64,000 bases of DNA from NCBI GenBank assembly GCA_934463035.1, contig CAKSIG010000004.1, positions 124,001 to 188,000 on the forward strand. Reading direction: 5' to 3'. The position numbers and the translations under genes are program-made. Of this stretch, positions 41,461 to 51,233 are shown piece by piece (the first letter of the stretch is position 1; every line of letters starts with the position of its first letter). The notes under the pieces were generated by a model, which saw nothing but the letters and a program-made list of their open reading frames with translations, searched no databases and was not told the origin of the DNA. This DNA is from an uncultured Eubacteriales bacterium (GTDB taxonomy: Bacteria; Bacillota; Clostridia; Oscillospirales; Acutalibacteraceae).

Positions 41461-44400
41461 TTAGTACAATCCGCCGATAAAGCTGCCTGAGGTTGTTACA
41501 CCGCCGACATTTTCATCGGATACTGTTCCGCCCGAAGTCTGACCTGAACTGTCCGAACCCGAGGAAACGTCGCCCGAAGACGAACCGCTTGACGAGCCAG
41601 AAGATTCACCCGAACCTGAACTTGACGAAGAGCTGCTTGATGAGGAACTGCCTGATGATGAGCCGCTTGAAGCGGAGCTTGACGATGACGAGTCAATTTC
41701 CATACCCGTATCCTTGTAGCCCGTCTTAAACGTTCCGAAAAGAATGTAATTCTTTATGGAAGCTATGTCTTTAAGCGAGATAACGCCGCTGTTATTAATA
41801 TCACCGCGTTTAAGCTGGTCGGAAGACAGTGTTATCTTGCCCGAAAGAGCGTACAAAAGATAGGTGCAATCCTTGACGGAAATTCTGCCGTCACCGTTTA
41901 CGTCGCCGATTATGAATCCGCCGTTTTCGCCTGCCGCAGAAAGCGACATAAACAGCTTGGAGCCGTATTCGTTTGCGTTTGACTTATTAAGCCAATTGCT
42001 TATCGAGCCCACGTTATCGGTAACGTTTTTATAGATCATAAATCCGCCCAGATCATAGACGCTTGAACCGTTGCGGCAGTAGATTGCCGTTTCGGTATCG
42101 GTAAATATGTTATCCTCGATGATCATATTTACAAGCGACTGATTTTGGAAGCCGAACGGCTTTAACTGGTAGCCTTCAAGGCTGTTACGCCTGAATGTAT
42201 GGCCGAGGGATTTGCCGCCTATTGTTGAATAGAACTCAATATAGCAATATCCGCACCAGTCCTTGACCGAGCTTTCGGCGTATCCGTAGTTAAACAGCGA
42301 ATACGGATTTATAAACTTGTTATTTACGTAGCTTATATAGAAGTTACAGTCGTTAAACTCGGCGTGCTGATAAATTGTACCCATTCTGTCATAGGTGAAG
42401 CCGTCATAAACGACGTCGGCACAGCCCGAGAAGTGTCCGCACGAGGAGGCATTATAGAAGGTACTGTCAAGATAGTACTGGTGCTGACGCGGTATGCGCA
42501 GAACAAATTTTGATTCGTCTGTGCATTTAAGCGCCAGAGGTTCTTCAAACCTTACCTCGCTGCCTGAGTTGGCGGTTATAATTCTTACCTGACCCTTATT
42601 GGGACCCTGGTAGATATAAACCTGATAGCCGACAAGCTCGTTCAGCTTAAAGTTTTGACCCCTGAGGGTATAAACGTATTCATTATTGGTCGAAATAATT
42701 GTTCCGACGCGTTCAGGCGTATGGTCGGCGGTCATAGTATCGCCGTTGTTGTTATCAACGTTGCCCCATTTAAGGTTCTGGACGTATGCACCGTAGCCTG
42801 TTACCTCAGACGCCATACCTGTTATTTCATTATCGGTAAACACAAGCGAGCGTCCCGACTTTGTGCAGCCATAGCAACCGTTTTCTATCTTGTTTCCGCA
42901 GAAGTAGGTGTAATCCGCCTGAATCCAATAGGACTGATTATCGGTTCCGCTTCCGTGATAGAGCCAGTTATTATATATACGCACGTTATTTGCTCTGTTC
43001 TTTGCGCCGCCCATTGCAAACCATTGTCCTAAGCCTTCCGCCTTTAAAAGAGTTATCTGTTCGGCGGTTGAAACAAGGCTTGTGCCCGAAAGGTTGCCGC
43101 TTGTCGGGTTACCCGCGAACGGCTGAGCGTAGAACGTGCAATCGTGGAAATAGATATTTTCATTTTTAAGGTTTTCGTTATCAATGAAATTGATAAGCTG
43201 AGGCATACGCGTGGCGTAGAAGCCAATGTCCTTAATTTCCACGTTTCTGGTCATAAACATCATATTTGACGGCATATTGCCTATCTCCCACATATCGGGA
43301 AGCATAAGCCAAATTGTTTCATAATTACCGTCGCCCTTAATTGTTACATTTTCGGGGATAACAAGCGTATGAGTCACAATGTACTGACCCTTTGGCAGAT
43401 AAAGCACACCGCCGCCGTTAGCGGCAATATCGCTTAGCGCTCTGACAAGGTAGGGTGTCGTATTTTGGTTAAGGTCGCCTTTCGCGCCGTAATCCTTGAT
43501 GTTATAGACCTTTGTAGGCCAGCTATCTCTCGGTGAAGCGCCTATGGTCACGGTATACGGTTCGCTCCAACAGGTATCGTCGCCGAAACCGTTATAAACC
43601 ATAACCTCATATTCGCCTGCGGCAAGTCTGCCGTTTAGGTTCATTTTAAGCGAATATGCCGAAAGAATTTCAATATCCTTTTGGTCAAACACAACGGTTG
43701 TTGCGGCGTTTTTAAACTGAACCTTTATATTATTGGCGGTTCCGAAATCTTCATTGGCGGAAAGCGCAAGGTTTTCGCCGATAAGCTGAATATACCCGTC
43801 GGAGGTCGAAATTTTGCCCTCGTCGCCCTGAGTCATCTTAACGCTCGGGCGGTTGATATAAATTATCTTGGACTTATTGCCGTCGCCCGTCAGTTTAAGC
43901 GCATATATGCCGTTTTTAAACTCGGACGGGATAAGAATTTTAAACGAATCCTCATCAGGTTGGAGGATACTTAATTTCTTCTCGTTTGCGGTATCAAAGC
44001 CGTGTGCCGAGGACTGGGTGAACTTACCCTCTTTACCGAGCGAAGATATTGACATTTGCTTAACATAGCCTGCCTCACCGCCCGAAATGGTGTTTGCAAC
44101 GGGTGCAATGCTCACGCCGTTTACGTTCTGATAAAGGTCCTCGCCCTGAACCAAAACAACGTCGTCGCTGTACTGCGCGGTATTGCCCGTGTAATAAACG
44201 GTAATATCCTCATTGGTATCCTCGTCTATTACTTTTGCGGTATCGTAGGTGACGGTAACGTCGTCATAATAGGCACTGCCTTCGGTATTTCCGTTCATTG
44301 CGGCGGCAAGCATTACCGACGCTTCAACAGGATTTGCCTGTGTGCAGTTATAGGTGAGGACGTATTCGTTTTCCGTGTCCTTATACCATTTATACTGCAC

Positions 44401-45762
44401 GGTGGCTGTTGCACCGTTATAGGTTATAGAAACGTCAAACCACTCGGTAAGCGGAACAACGCTGCCGTTCCACAAATTCTGATTGATTGCAGACGTTGAA
44501 CCGTTATCGTAAACGAACCAGTTATAAGCGGGGTTGCCCGTTTGGGTATCGGGCCATGCGAAGTAGTTAAACACGTTATACTTTGTTGAGGAAGTATAAC
44601 TGTAAATAATCTTCGGTCCCACCTGTTTATTAACAGGCATTTTTTCAAATCTTACCTTATAAGAAATTGATTTAATCTGCGTTTTCGGCGAATTGAGCAT
44701 ACTTTTAAGGGTAACGCCCGACTCGCGGTAGTGGGGAGCGGTAAGTTTAAGTACGTTTGACTTTAAAGTATCGTCATAAACCGTTTCAATACCCGTGCAG
44801 TTATTTGCGGTTGCGTCTATCCAATTTGAATAGCCGTTTTCAAAATCGTCCGTAAAGGTATCGGTCGGGTTTGCCTTTGCGGAAACCGCGGTGCCTGTGC
44901 CTTTAAGGGCAAGAAGCGTCTTTGCGTGGGTATATGTGCTTTTAAGGTACAACTGAGTTGCCTTTGAAAGAGTATTATAATCGGCAAAAAAGCTGTCAAC
45001 AACCGAATCATAGTTCGGAGAATAGGTCTGCGCCTTTAAGCGCGAAAGCTCCTCATACTTGGTATTGAACCTTTTAGCCTCTTTAAATATAGAGGCATAG
45101 TTATCGGGATTTGAGGAGAAAAGTGTTATATTCTTGAACTGAACTGTGTTTTTTGTGTGCAATCCCAGAACAAAATGCTCGGCAGTTACCGAAGTGTTAT
45201 AGTTAATTGTATAGCAGAGCTTATCGTTCTGATAGAAGCTCACCTTAACCTTTCCGCTTTCAAGCATATCAACGTAAGCCGTTGTCCACTCATAAAAGTT
45301 GATGGTGCTTTGCGGAATGTTATTGGCAGCACCTGCGCTGCTTTTAAGTCCGTTTACAACGTTATAAGCAGTATAGTACATTGTTGTACCCTGAACTATA
45401 TGAATATAACTGTAATTCTTTTCGTCCTGAAAAGCGGTATAAATGTAGATAGGCTTTGTGCTACCCGTTGACTTTACATCATAGCCGATGTAGGTTATGC
45501 GGTCGCCGCTTTCGCGAATCGAATATTCGTCCTTAACCATTGCGCCTGCACCGTCGGCGTTAAAGCCGACAACTCCGTTATCAAGCGTCAGGTTTTCATC
45601 GGTCGAGCCGAACATCGGCTTATAGTAATCCTTTGATGAGGAAAAATCTATATTATCAAAATCAACCGCCGCTTTTGTTATCGGTGCCTGAATAAACGTA
45701 AGCGAAAATACGAAGCACAGACAAAGCAACAAAGCGACTATCTGTTTGCTCTTTGCTTTCAT
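41461..45762 (-). CDS. Secreted pectate_lyase_3 beta-helix protein with dockerin
   Basis: 1,433 residues. Signal peptide to about 31; two LamG/concanavalin-like regions (~33-215 and ~300-500) split by a helical segment; Ig-like part (~520-740); a right-handed beta-helix of pectate_lyase_3 type beginning KVYNIKDYGAKGDLNQNTT near 750 and running to ~1265; a type I dockerin (~1280-1345) with two Ca loops, DVNGDGRISVKD and DINNSGVISLKD; then ~85 residues almost wholly Ser/Gly, ending SGSFIGGLY. Binds a cohesin via the dockerin, for which 49605-51233 is the obvious partner. A catalytic role as polysaccharide lyase or hydrolase is inferred from the fold. Confidence 0.88.
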   Translation of the reverse strand: MKAKSKQIVALLLCLCFVFSLTFIQAPITKAAVDFDNIDFSSSKDYYKPMFGSTDENLTLDNGVVGFNADGAGAMVKDEYSIRESGDRITYIGYDVKSTGSTKPIYIYTAFQDEKNYSYIHIVQGTTMYYTAYNVVNGLKSSAGAANNIPQSTINFYEWTTAYVDMLESGKVKVSFYQNDKLCYTINYNTSVTAEHFVLGLHTKNTVQFKNITLFSSNPDNYASIFKEAKRFNTKYEELSRLKAQTYSPNYDSVVDSFFADYNTLSKATQLYLKSTYTHAKTLLALKGTGTAVSAKANPTDTFTDDFENGYSNWIDATANNCTGIETVYDDTLKSNVLKLTAPHYRESGVTLKSMLNSPKTQIKSISYKVRFEKMPVNKQVGPKIIYSYTSSTKYNVFNYFAWPDTQTGNPAYNWFVYDNGSTSAINQNLWNGSVVPLTEWFDVSITYNGATATVQYKWYKDTENEYVLTYNCTQANPVEASVMLAAAMNGNTEGSAYYDDVTVTYDTAKVIDEDTNEDITVYYTGNTAQYSDDVVLVQGEDLYQNVNGVSIAPVANTISGGEAGYVKQMSISSLGKEGKFTQSSAHGFDTANEKKLSILQPDEDSFKILIPSEFKNGIYALKLTGDGNKSKIIYINRPSVKMTQGDEGKISTSDGYIQLIGENLALSANEDFGTANNIKVQFKNAATTVVFDQKDIEILSAYSLKMNLNGRLAAGEYEVMVYNGFGDDTCWSEPYTVTIGASPRDSWPTKVYNIKDYGAKGDLNQNTTPYLVRALSDIAANGGGVLYLPKGQYIVTHTLVIPENVTIKGDGNYETIWLMLPDMWEIGNMPSNMMFMTRNVEIKDIGFYATRMPQLINFIDNENLKNENIYFHDCTFYAQPFAGNPTSGNLSGTSLVSTAEQITLLKAEGLGQWFAMGGAKNRANNVRIYNNWLYHGSGTDNQSYWIQADYTYFCGNKIENGCYGCTKSGRSLVFTDNEITGMASEVTGYGAYVQNLKWGNVDNNNGDTMTADHTPERVGTIISTNNEYVYTLRGQNFKLNELVGYQVYIYQGPNKGQVRIITANSGSEVRFEEPLALKCTDESKFVLRIPRQHQYYLDSTFYNASSCGHFSGCADVVYDGFTYDRMGTIYQHAEFNDCNFYISYVNNKFINPYSLFNYGYAESSVKDWCGYCYIEFYSTIGGKSLGHTFRRNSLEGYQLKPFGFQNQSLVNMIIEDNIFTDTETAIYCRNGSSVYDLGGFMIYKNVTDNVGSISNWLNKSNANEYGSKLFMSLSAAGENGGFIIGDVNGDGRISVKDCTYLLYALSGKITLSSDQLKRGDINNSGVISLKDIASIKNYILFGTFKTGYKDTGMEIDSSSSSSASSGSSSGSSSSSSSSSSSGSGESSGSSSGSSSGDVSSGSDSSGQTSGGTVSDENVGGVTTSGSFIGGLY

Positions 45763-45774
45763 AAATCTTCCTCC

Positions 45775-48009
45775 TTAGTTACCTGAATTTAAAACGGCTT
45801 TGTTATCAAATATGAAATTAAGCAGTTTATCTCTCAATGCGCTTTGAGTGAAATCGCCCGAGGAAATAATTTCCTTAATTTCAGAAGTATCAATGCCGCT
45901 GCCGCTTTCTTCCGCCGCGCCGATTATATCTGCCGCAACGAGCTTAGCTACTGATATTACCGAGCGGTTGCCCTGACCCTTATCAATTCTTGTATCTTCC
46001 CTATCGTTAAAGGAATTTACGGTTACTATGTTGCCGTTTGAATCGCTGTACTGCACGAACGCTACAACAGCGTAATCCCTATTAAGAATATTTTCTACGT
46101 CAATATCCTCTGACGAGCCTCTTAAAGTAGCATAATATTTTAAAGGTATCTTACCGTCATTCACAGCTTTTTTGGAAACAGTTACGGCGGTATCGTTTTT
46201 GCCCTTATAATCCGCGCCGATTATTTCATAGGGCGCGTTTAGTTGCTCGGCAGGTATAAAGTATGCTCCGTAGGACACGGGTGTATAACCGTCGGGCAGA
46301 GCCTTTTCAGCGTCATAGTCCACCTCAAACATAACGTTAGGTGCGTCCTTAGTGTCGGTAAATCTCGCACCCTGAACCACAGGCTTTGTAAGTTCGTAGC
46401 TGTTAAGGTGATATTCTTCGCTTACAACGGTGCCTGTCGCCTCGGCAGGTACCCCGTAATTGAGATATTCAAGCCTTGCATTATAAAAATGCTTCGATAG
46501 ACTTACAGATTTATCTGCGGCATTGACGTTGAGCCCTATATTTACGCCTTTTACCTCAACGGTATTTGTGCCGTCTGATATTGCAATATCAAAGCCGTAA
46601 TATGTTTTGGCTTTGTTTAGAACGTATTTAAACGTAAACGTCAACGTATTCGGCGTATAATCCTCGCCGTTATACGTACCGATTACAAGAGTGGGATTAG
46701 AGGCAGGCTTTATATCCTTTCTGAGCCACTCAGTTTGCGAAGTATTGTTTGCCGCACCGCAAATATCATTAACGCCGTATCCGAAATCGGAAACAACATT
46801 ATCACCGTCGCGCTTAACGTGAATTACTACGTCAATATAGTTGACGGCAGACGGTCTTGATTCACTTGGGACTTTGAGAGAAACCCTAAAACCTATCGGC
46901 AAGGAGTAATTATTGTTTGTGATTGTCTTGCCTGTAAAATCGGCAAACTGCCTTTTAACAACAAGCTCTTTCGGAGTATCGCTGAGAGTTGTTACATCCT
47001 CAAAATTAATAACACCGTTTACAAGTTTTGTCGCATACTCGAAATATTTTTTATAATTTTCCTCAGAGTAAACGCCCGAGCTTACCAAAATATTCTGCAT
47101 ATCGGAGTCAAGCAAATTAAATTCTTGTGTTGCTTTTTCGGTTTCCGATACTACCGTAGCGGCATTAGCCTCTGTTATATCAGCAACCGATTTAAGAGAT
47201 ACTGCCGTCGGATATTTCTTTGCGAACTGCTCAACCTGCTCCGTAACGTCAACCTGTTTTGTATAGGTTATTTTCATACTGTAAAGCTCATAGTTGAACG
47301 AATTTGAATCAGAGAAGATTACGGGATAAGGATAGTAACCGTTCGATGTGTTGGCATAGGTATACATTGCAACTTCATCTTCACCGCCAACTCTATAAGC
47401 AGTACCGCTTACCCCTTTGCCGTTTTTGACTGTTACTGTTTTAATAACGGAAGAATTGGAAATTGTCTTAAAATTAAATGCAGGACTTACTTCCGCAAAC
47501 GACTGTCCGCTTGCCCACCAGCGTTTTTTAGAGCCGACAGAAATTACACCATGAGTATTCGGTATTCCGTTTTGACCGTTATTGTAATTGGCCATAAAAT
47601 TAGTTCGTTCCGCATTTGAAGCTATTCCCGGTCTTGCCCATATCGTGTTGTAATTCGCTACGGTTTCGACCTTAGTGATTTTTTTCGGGTCAAATAACTC
47701 CTTGGTTTCGGCGTTTTCGTAAGGGATCCATACGCTTCCGTTCGCATCTCCCGAACCACCCGAATACTTAAATTGAAGTATTCCGTTCAAATTAACGTCT
47801 GTTGATTCGGTAACGGAATAGTTACCCTCGTCCTGAGCAACAATGTGAAAAAATGAGTCAGCCTTCATCGGAATTTCAACGGTTACTTCCTTTTCGTAAG
47901 TAAATTTCTGTTCGGGAGTATCGGTAGCTGTGCTTTGCATAAAAGCAAGAGAGCATATAACCGCGACCGAGAGAAGTATGCAGGTGAACTTTTTATTGAT
48001 TTTTTTCAT
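45775..48009 (-). CDS. Secreted module-A surface protein
   Basis: 744 residues. Signal peptide to ~30, module A (~35-250) nearly copied from the SGNH protein, one helical repeat (DITEANAATVVSETEKATQEF), a beta domain similar to the middle of the SGNH protein (TPKELVVKRQFADF...; ~335-530) and a C-terminal beta domain (~545-720). No catalytic motif, dockerin or anchor seen, so it may bind glycan. ATG 48009 is chosen; GGGAGGG would abut the ATG at 48015. Function unknown. Confidence 0.72.
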   Translation of the reverse strand: MKKINKKFTCILLSVAVICSLAFMQSTATDTPEQKFTYEKEVTVEIPMKADSFFHIVAQDEGNYSVTESTDVNLNGILQFKYSGGSGDANGSVWIPYENAETKELFDPKKITKVETVANYNTIWARPGIASNAERTNFMANYNNGQNGIPNTHGVISVGSKKRWWASGQSFAEVSPAFNFKTISNSSVIKTVTVKNGKGVSGTAYRVGGEDEVAMYTYANTSNGYYPYPVIFSDSNSFNYELYSMKITYTKQVDVTEQVEQFAKKYPTAVSLKSVADITEANAATVVSETEKATQEFNLLDSDMQNILVSSGVYSEENYKKYFEYATKLVNGVINFEDVTTLSDTPKELVVKRQFADFTGKTITNNNYSLPIGFRVSLKVPSESRPSAVNYIDVVIHVKRDGDNVVSDFGYGVNDICGAANNTSQTEWLRKDIKPASNPTLVIGTYNGEDYTPNTLTFTFKYVLNKAKTYYGFDIAISDGTNTVEVKGVNIGLNVNAADKSVSLSKHFYNARLEYLNYGVPAEATGTVVSEEYHLNSYELTKPVVQGARFTDTKDAPNVMFEVDYDAEKALPDGYTPVSYGAYFIPAEQLNAPYEIIGADYKGKNDTAVTVSKKAVNDGKIPLKYYATLRGSSEDIDVENILNRDYAVVAFVQYSDSNGNIVTVNSFNDREDTRIDKGQGNRSVISVAKLVAADIIGAAEESGSGIDTSEIKEIISSGDFTQSALRDKLLNFIFDNKAVLNSGN
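47260..47885 (-). repeat. Duplicated module-A coding segment, copy 2
   Basis: Partner of 40610-41235 (see there). Differences are scattered single bases, many at third codon positions. Confidence 0.78.
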
Positions 48010-48024
48010 ATTCATACCCTCCCG

Positions 48025-49608
48025 TTAATACAGTTTTTTATTATACTTATCGGCGAAGTCCTGAGCATAGTCGGGAACGTTTTCGTTCCAATTTCCGCCT
48101 ATAAAGTTATCGTAATCCCCGCCGATGGGATCGTCTAACTTTGTGACAATGATATTATCAAAATAAACGTCAATACTGTCGGTTGTAGTAAGCGCAACAT
48201 TTCCGTATCCGATTACCATTTCTGAATCGTCCGTAAGCTCGGTAACCTGTTTATTGTTTACGGTAAAGGTTATCGGTTGGAGATCGTAGAAGACCTTTAT
48301 TCTGTTATCAATTACTTCAACCGCAAGATTGTGCGATTCATAATCCAAATATGACGGAATTTCAGCCTTTGCTATCAGCTTATCGGTCATAGACCTGAAA
48401 AGTCGGCTAACTTCAACGTAACACTTTGTGGTCTTATCGGACACGTTATAAGTTGAACTTATTCTTATGTTATAACCCGTATAGCCCGTTGTTTCTATTC
48501 GTTTATTGCGGACACGCAATGTAAACGAATCGTTTTCACTTGGGTCAGTGTCCTTTGTTACCCTGAAATCAAGGCTCGTTCGGTAATCGGTCCATTTTGT
48601 GTCGCCGAAAATATTGGTAGACGCAATCATCGGGTAATAGCTTTCCCTGTTGCCGTCCTCCGCAACGGTAATCTTCCCGTTATGGTATTTCCATTTTGGT
48701 TTATCCACTGTTTTACCGTCGCGTTTGGCTATATACGGATCGGTAAAGGTTTCATAGAACAGGCAGTTATCGGGAATGGGAGCGTCTTCCCACTCGGGAA
48801 GATTTTTATACTCGTCATTGCTGTCGCTGCTGTCATCGCCGCCCGACGGATTATCAACATACTCGCCGCTTCCGACAACGCTCAAATTTTTAAACGTTCC
48901 GATTACGGGATTCTTTTTATCCGAGCAATGGAGAGCAAGACCTACATAGAACGGTCCGTCCGATACCATTTTCACAGTTTTAAATGAAATCCAATCAAGT
49001 CCCGAAATCTTGTAAAAGCATTCGTATTTATCGCCTTTTTTAACGATTCTCAGTCCCGTTACAGCCGTAGGTGACGCACCAGAAGCCGCATAGGTTGTGC
49101 CGAAGCCCTTTTCCTTACGGTTGAGAACGCCTATTGCGCCCTCGCGAACGTGCAAAAGGGTCGAAGGAGCGTCGGCTTCAAGTCCTGCTCTTATCATAAG
49201 CCCGCAGGAGGCGGTGTAATATTTTCCGCAGCCAGGAATAGCTGTAAACGAGGTCAAATCAACCGTTGCCGTCAGCGTATCCGAAGACTTTGAGCCTATA
49301 TCGTACCTGCGGTATCCGAAATAGAAGTCGTCGCTCTTATCCCAAACAACGTATCCGTCGGTTTCCATTGTATATGTACCCGAAGCGGTATCCTCGGTGT
49401 ATTTGCCGTAAGGTGTATAAGCGTCGGTATTGTATTTAGTTTCAACGTCACTGTCGATAATAGCATAGGTAAGCTCAGGATTTTGCTCGTTATACTCAAC
49501 CGCTTTCGCTATTGTTCTTGACGAGAGTATTACAGCAGAAGCCGCCAAGACCCCGCACAAAGCCAAGGAAACGATTTTTACCGTTTTGCTTTTGAGATAA
49601 CTTTTCAT
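48025..49608 (-). CDS. Secreted protein with two concanavalin-like lectin domains
   Basis: 527 residues. N-terminal signal or anchor helix (VSLALCGVLAASAVILSS), domain 1 (~60-250) with GLMIRAGLEADAPSTLLHVR resembling DUF1349/LamG folds, an Asp/Ser linker GGDDSSDSNDEYKN, domain 2 (~285-500) of similar fold with SLDFRVTKDTDPSENDSFTL and VYFDNIIVTKL, and a charged end. No enzyme motif. Stop shares ATGA with the cohesin gene upstream by 4 bp, so stoichiometric production is likely. Probably a carbohydrate-binding component. Confidence 0.7.
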   Translation of the reverse strand: MKSYLKSKTVKIVSLALCGVLAASAVILSSRTIAKAVEYNEQNPELTYAIIDSDVETKYNTDAYTPYGKYTEDTASGTYTMETDGYVVWDKSDDFYFGYRRYDIGSKSSDTLTATVDLTSFTAIPGCGKYYTASCGLMIRAGLEADAPSTLLHVREGAIGVLNRKEKGFGTTYAASGASPTAVTGLRIVKKGDKYECFYKISGLDWISFKTVKMVSDGPFYVGLALHCSDKKNPVIGTFKNLSVVGSGEYVDNPSGGDDSSDSNDEYKNLPEWEDAPIPDNCLFYETFTDPYIAKRDGKTVDKPKWKYHNGKITVAEDGNRESYYPMIASTNIFGDTKWTDYRTSLDFRVTKDTDPSENDSFTLRVRNKRIETTGYTGYNIRISSTYNVSDKTTKCYVEVSRLFRSMTDKLIAKAEIPSYLDYESHNLAVEVIDNRIKVFYDLQPITFTVNNKQVTELTDDSEMVIGYGNVALTTTDSIDVYFDNIIVTKLDDPIGGDYDNFIGGNWNENVPDYAQDFADKYNKKLY

Positions 49609-51233
49609 TCGGCGTTCACACCCTTTCTTTTGGATTTAAGATATACAAACACAAGAACCGCTGATATTACGGTAAGGCAGCCGCAGGAGCCTAACAGCCA
49701 CCAGACTATCTGCTTAACGGCGGGTATTTTCGCCCTGAGCATAACGTTTCTGTTAGCTACGGCAGCAGCTTTAACCGTATTATCCGCCGAGGCTGTTGCG
49801 CCATTTGAAGCAGTACCGTTATTCACGGTTTTTATTACTTCCCTTATAACTTCCTTTTCAACCTCAACGGTTACTGTCTCGCCGACAGACATTGTTTCGG
49901 CTATGGAAATTATTTTGCTGAGTTTAGACTCAACATTCGGAAGTAAAGACTTCGCACCGTCGCTCAACAAGCTGTAAGCGTAAGCCGCAACCTTTGCGTC
50001 TGCTAAATCGTCAGCCGAAACATTATCGAGCGACATTCCGAGAAGACGTGCGTACGTGTCCCTAAAATCCTCCGCCGCTTTGACGTCGGGAGATGAGAGT
50101 TCGTCCTGTTTCTTCTTGCTTTCAAGAGCAATATTGTATTTCTTTTTTGTTTTTGCTATTGCGTCCGCGGCAACCTCGTTAAAATAGTCGTTCATATCCG
50201 CATACGAATCAAGTGCGTTTATCGCCTCAAAGCAAGCGTCGTAATAGCTGTAATCTATTAAGGAATCGTCAATTTCAAGCAGTTTGCCGTATTGACCGAG
50301 ATACTCTTTTAAGAATTTCTCAGCTTCTTCCTTATCTCCTCCGACTTTAAGAAGCGAATTAAGGAGATTTTTCTCTTTCGCAAGATGAATTTTTACGTTT
50401 GTCGGCAGGGCGTTCCAATCGGATATTGCGTTCTCGATAGCCGCCATGTCGGTTGCCTGAACGGTAGCTTTTGTTTTTGAAAGAATACCGCTGTGCTTTT
50501 GGCGAAACGCAGCAATGGCGGCATTGACGTCAACTTCACCGCTATTGAGCGCCGCATAGGCCTCCTCCGCATTAACAAGAGCAGCATAATTACTTATTAA
50601 CGCACGTTCGTTATAACTAAGAGCCTGATATGCGCTTCTCGCCGCGTCAATTCTCGCCTTACATTCCGACGTGTTTTCAACTGTTCCGATTTCGGATATT
50701 TTCTTCATTACATCGGCTATTTTAGTATTGTCAACAGGAGCGTTCGACCCGTCTATTACGATAATCTTATTAATTATGTCGGTAAAATCGGCATCGTTTT
50801 TGAAAAATTCATTGACATAGATTTTCAACGATGATAACCCGCTTATAACCCTGAACTGCACCGAAAATATATCACCCGAAACGGTGGCTCCCGTACCCGA
50901 AGACCACAGGAACGCAACCTTGCCTGATGTTGATTGGTCGGTGTTCAAATCGCCGTTCTTCATAGTCTCACAAAGCAGTTTGCGCGAGCCGTTCACATAC
51001 GCCAACTGTTTTGAATCGTAAGTAAACGAAATGTTCAGTCCGCCAACGTTAGCGTAGGAGGATTTCACACCGATAGTAAGAGTGATATTTTCCCCTGCAC
51101 TGCCGTTCAGACCCTTACAGTAGAACTCAGGATTTTCCGCATCGGCGCCCGAAACGGTGAAAACCGACGTAATACAACAGACCGCAACCAAAACAGCGAA
51201 AAGTTTTTTCAGCATATTTACAGTCTTACTCAT
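49605..51233 (-). CDS. Membrane-anchored single-cohesin protein
   Basis: 542 residues. Signal peptide to ~30, one cohesin domain (~34-163) with GSAGENITLTIGVKSSYANV, GGLNISFTYDSKQLAYVN and GKVAFLWSSGTGATVSGDIF, then several helical FIVAR-like units (IGTVENTSECKARIDAARSAYQAL...), an EVEKEVIREVIKTV coiled stretch, a membrane helix (~508-530, WWLLGSCGCLTVISAVLVFVYL) and basic tail KSKRKG. Cohesins bind dockerins with Ca2+, so this would hold the dockerin protein at the cell membrane. It overlaps both neighbours (8 and 4 bp). Neither multiple cohesins nor a sortase motif is present. Confidence 0.88.
   Translation of the reverse strand: MSKTVNMLKKLFAVLVAVCCITSVFTVSGADAENPEFYCKGLNGSAGENITLTIGVKSSYANVGGLNISFTYDSKQLAYVNGSRKLLCETMKNGDLNTDQSTSGKVAFLWSSGTGATVSGDIFSVQFRVISGLSSLKIYVNEFFKNDADFTDIINKIIVIDGSNAPVDNTKIADVMKKISEIGTVENTSECKARIDAARSAYQALSYNERALISNYAALVNAEEAYAALNSGEVDVNAAIAAFRQKHSGILSKTKATVQATDMAAIENAISDWNALPTNVKIHLAKEKNLLNSLLKVGGDKEEAEKFLKEYLGQYGKLLEIDDSLIDYSYYDACFEAINALDSYADMNDYFNEVAADAIAKTKKKYNIALESKKKQDELSSPDVKAAEDFRDTYARLLGMSLDNVSADDLADAKVAAYAYSLLSDGAKSLLPNVESKLSKIISIAETMSVGETVTVEVEKEVIREVIKTVNNGTASNGATASADNTVKAAAVANRNVMLRAKIPAVKQIVWWLLGSCGCLTVISAVLVFVYLKSKRKGVNAE

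Noticed and set aside
41461..45762. Beta-helix protein as a phage tail spike
   Set aside because: It has a signal peptide, LamG-like modules and a dockerin and lies in a sugar-import operon; no tail genes nearby.
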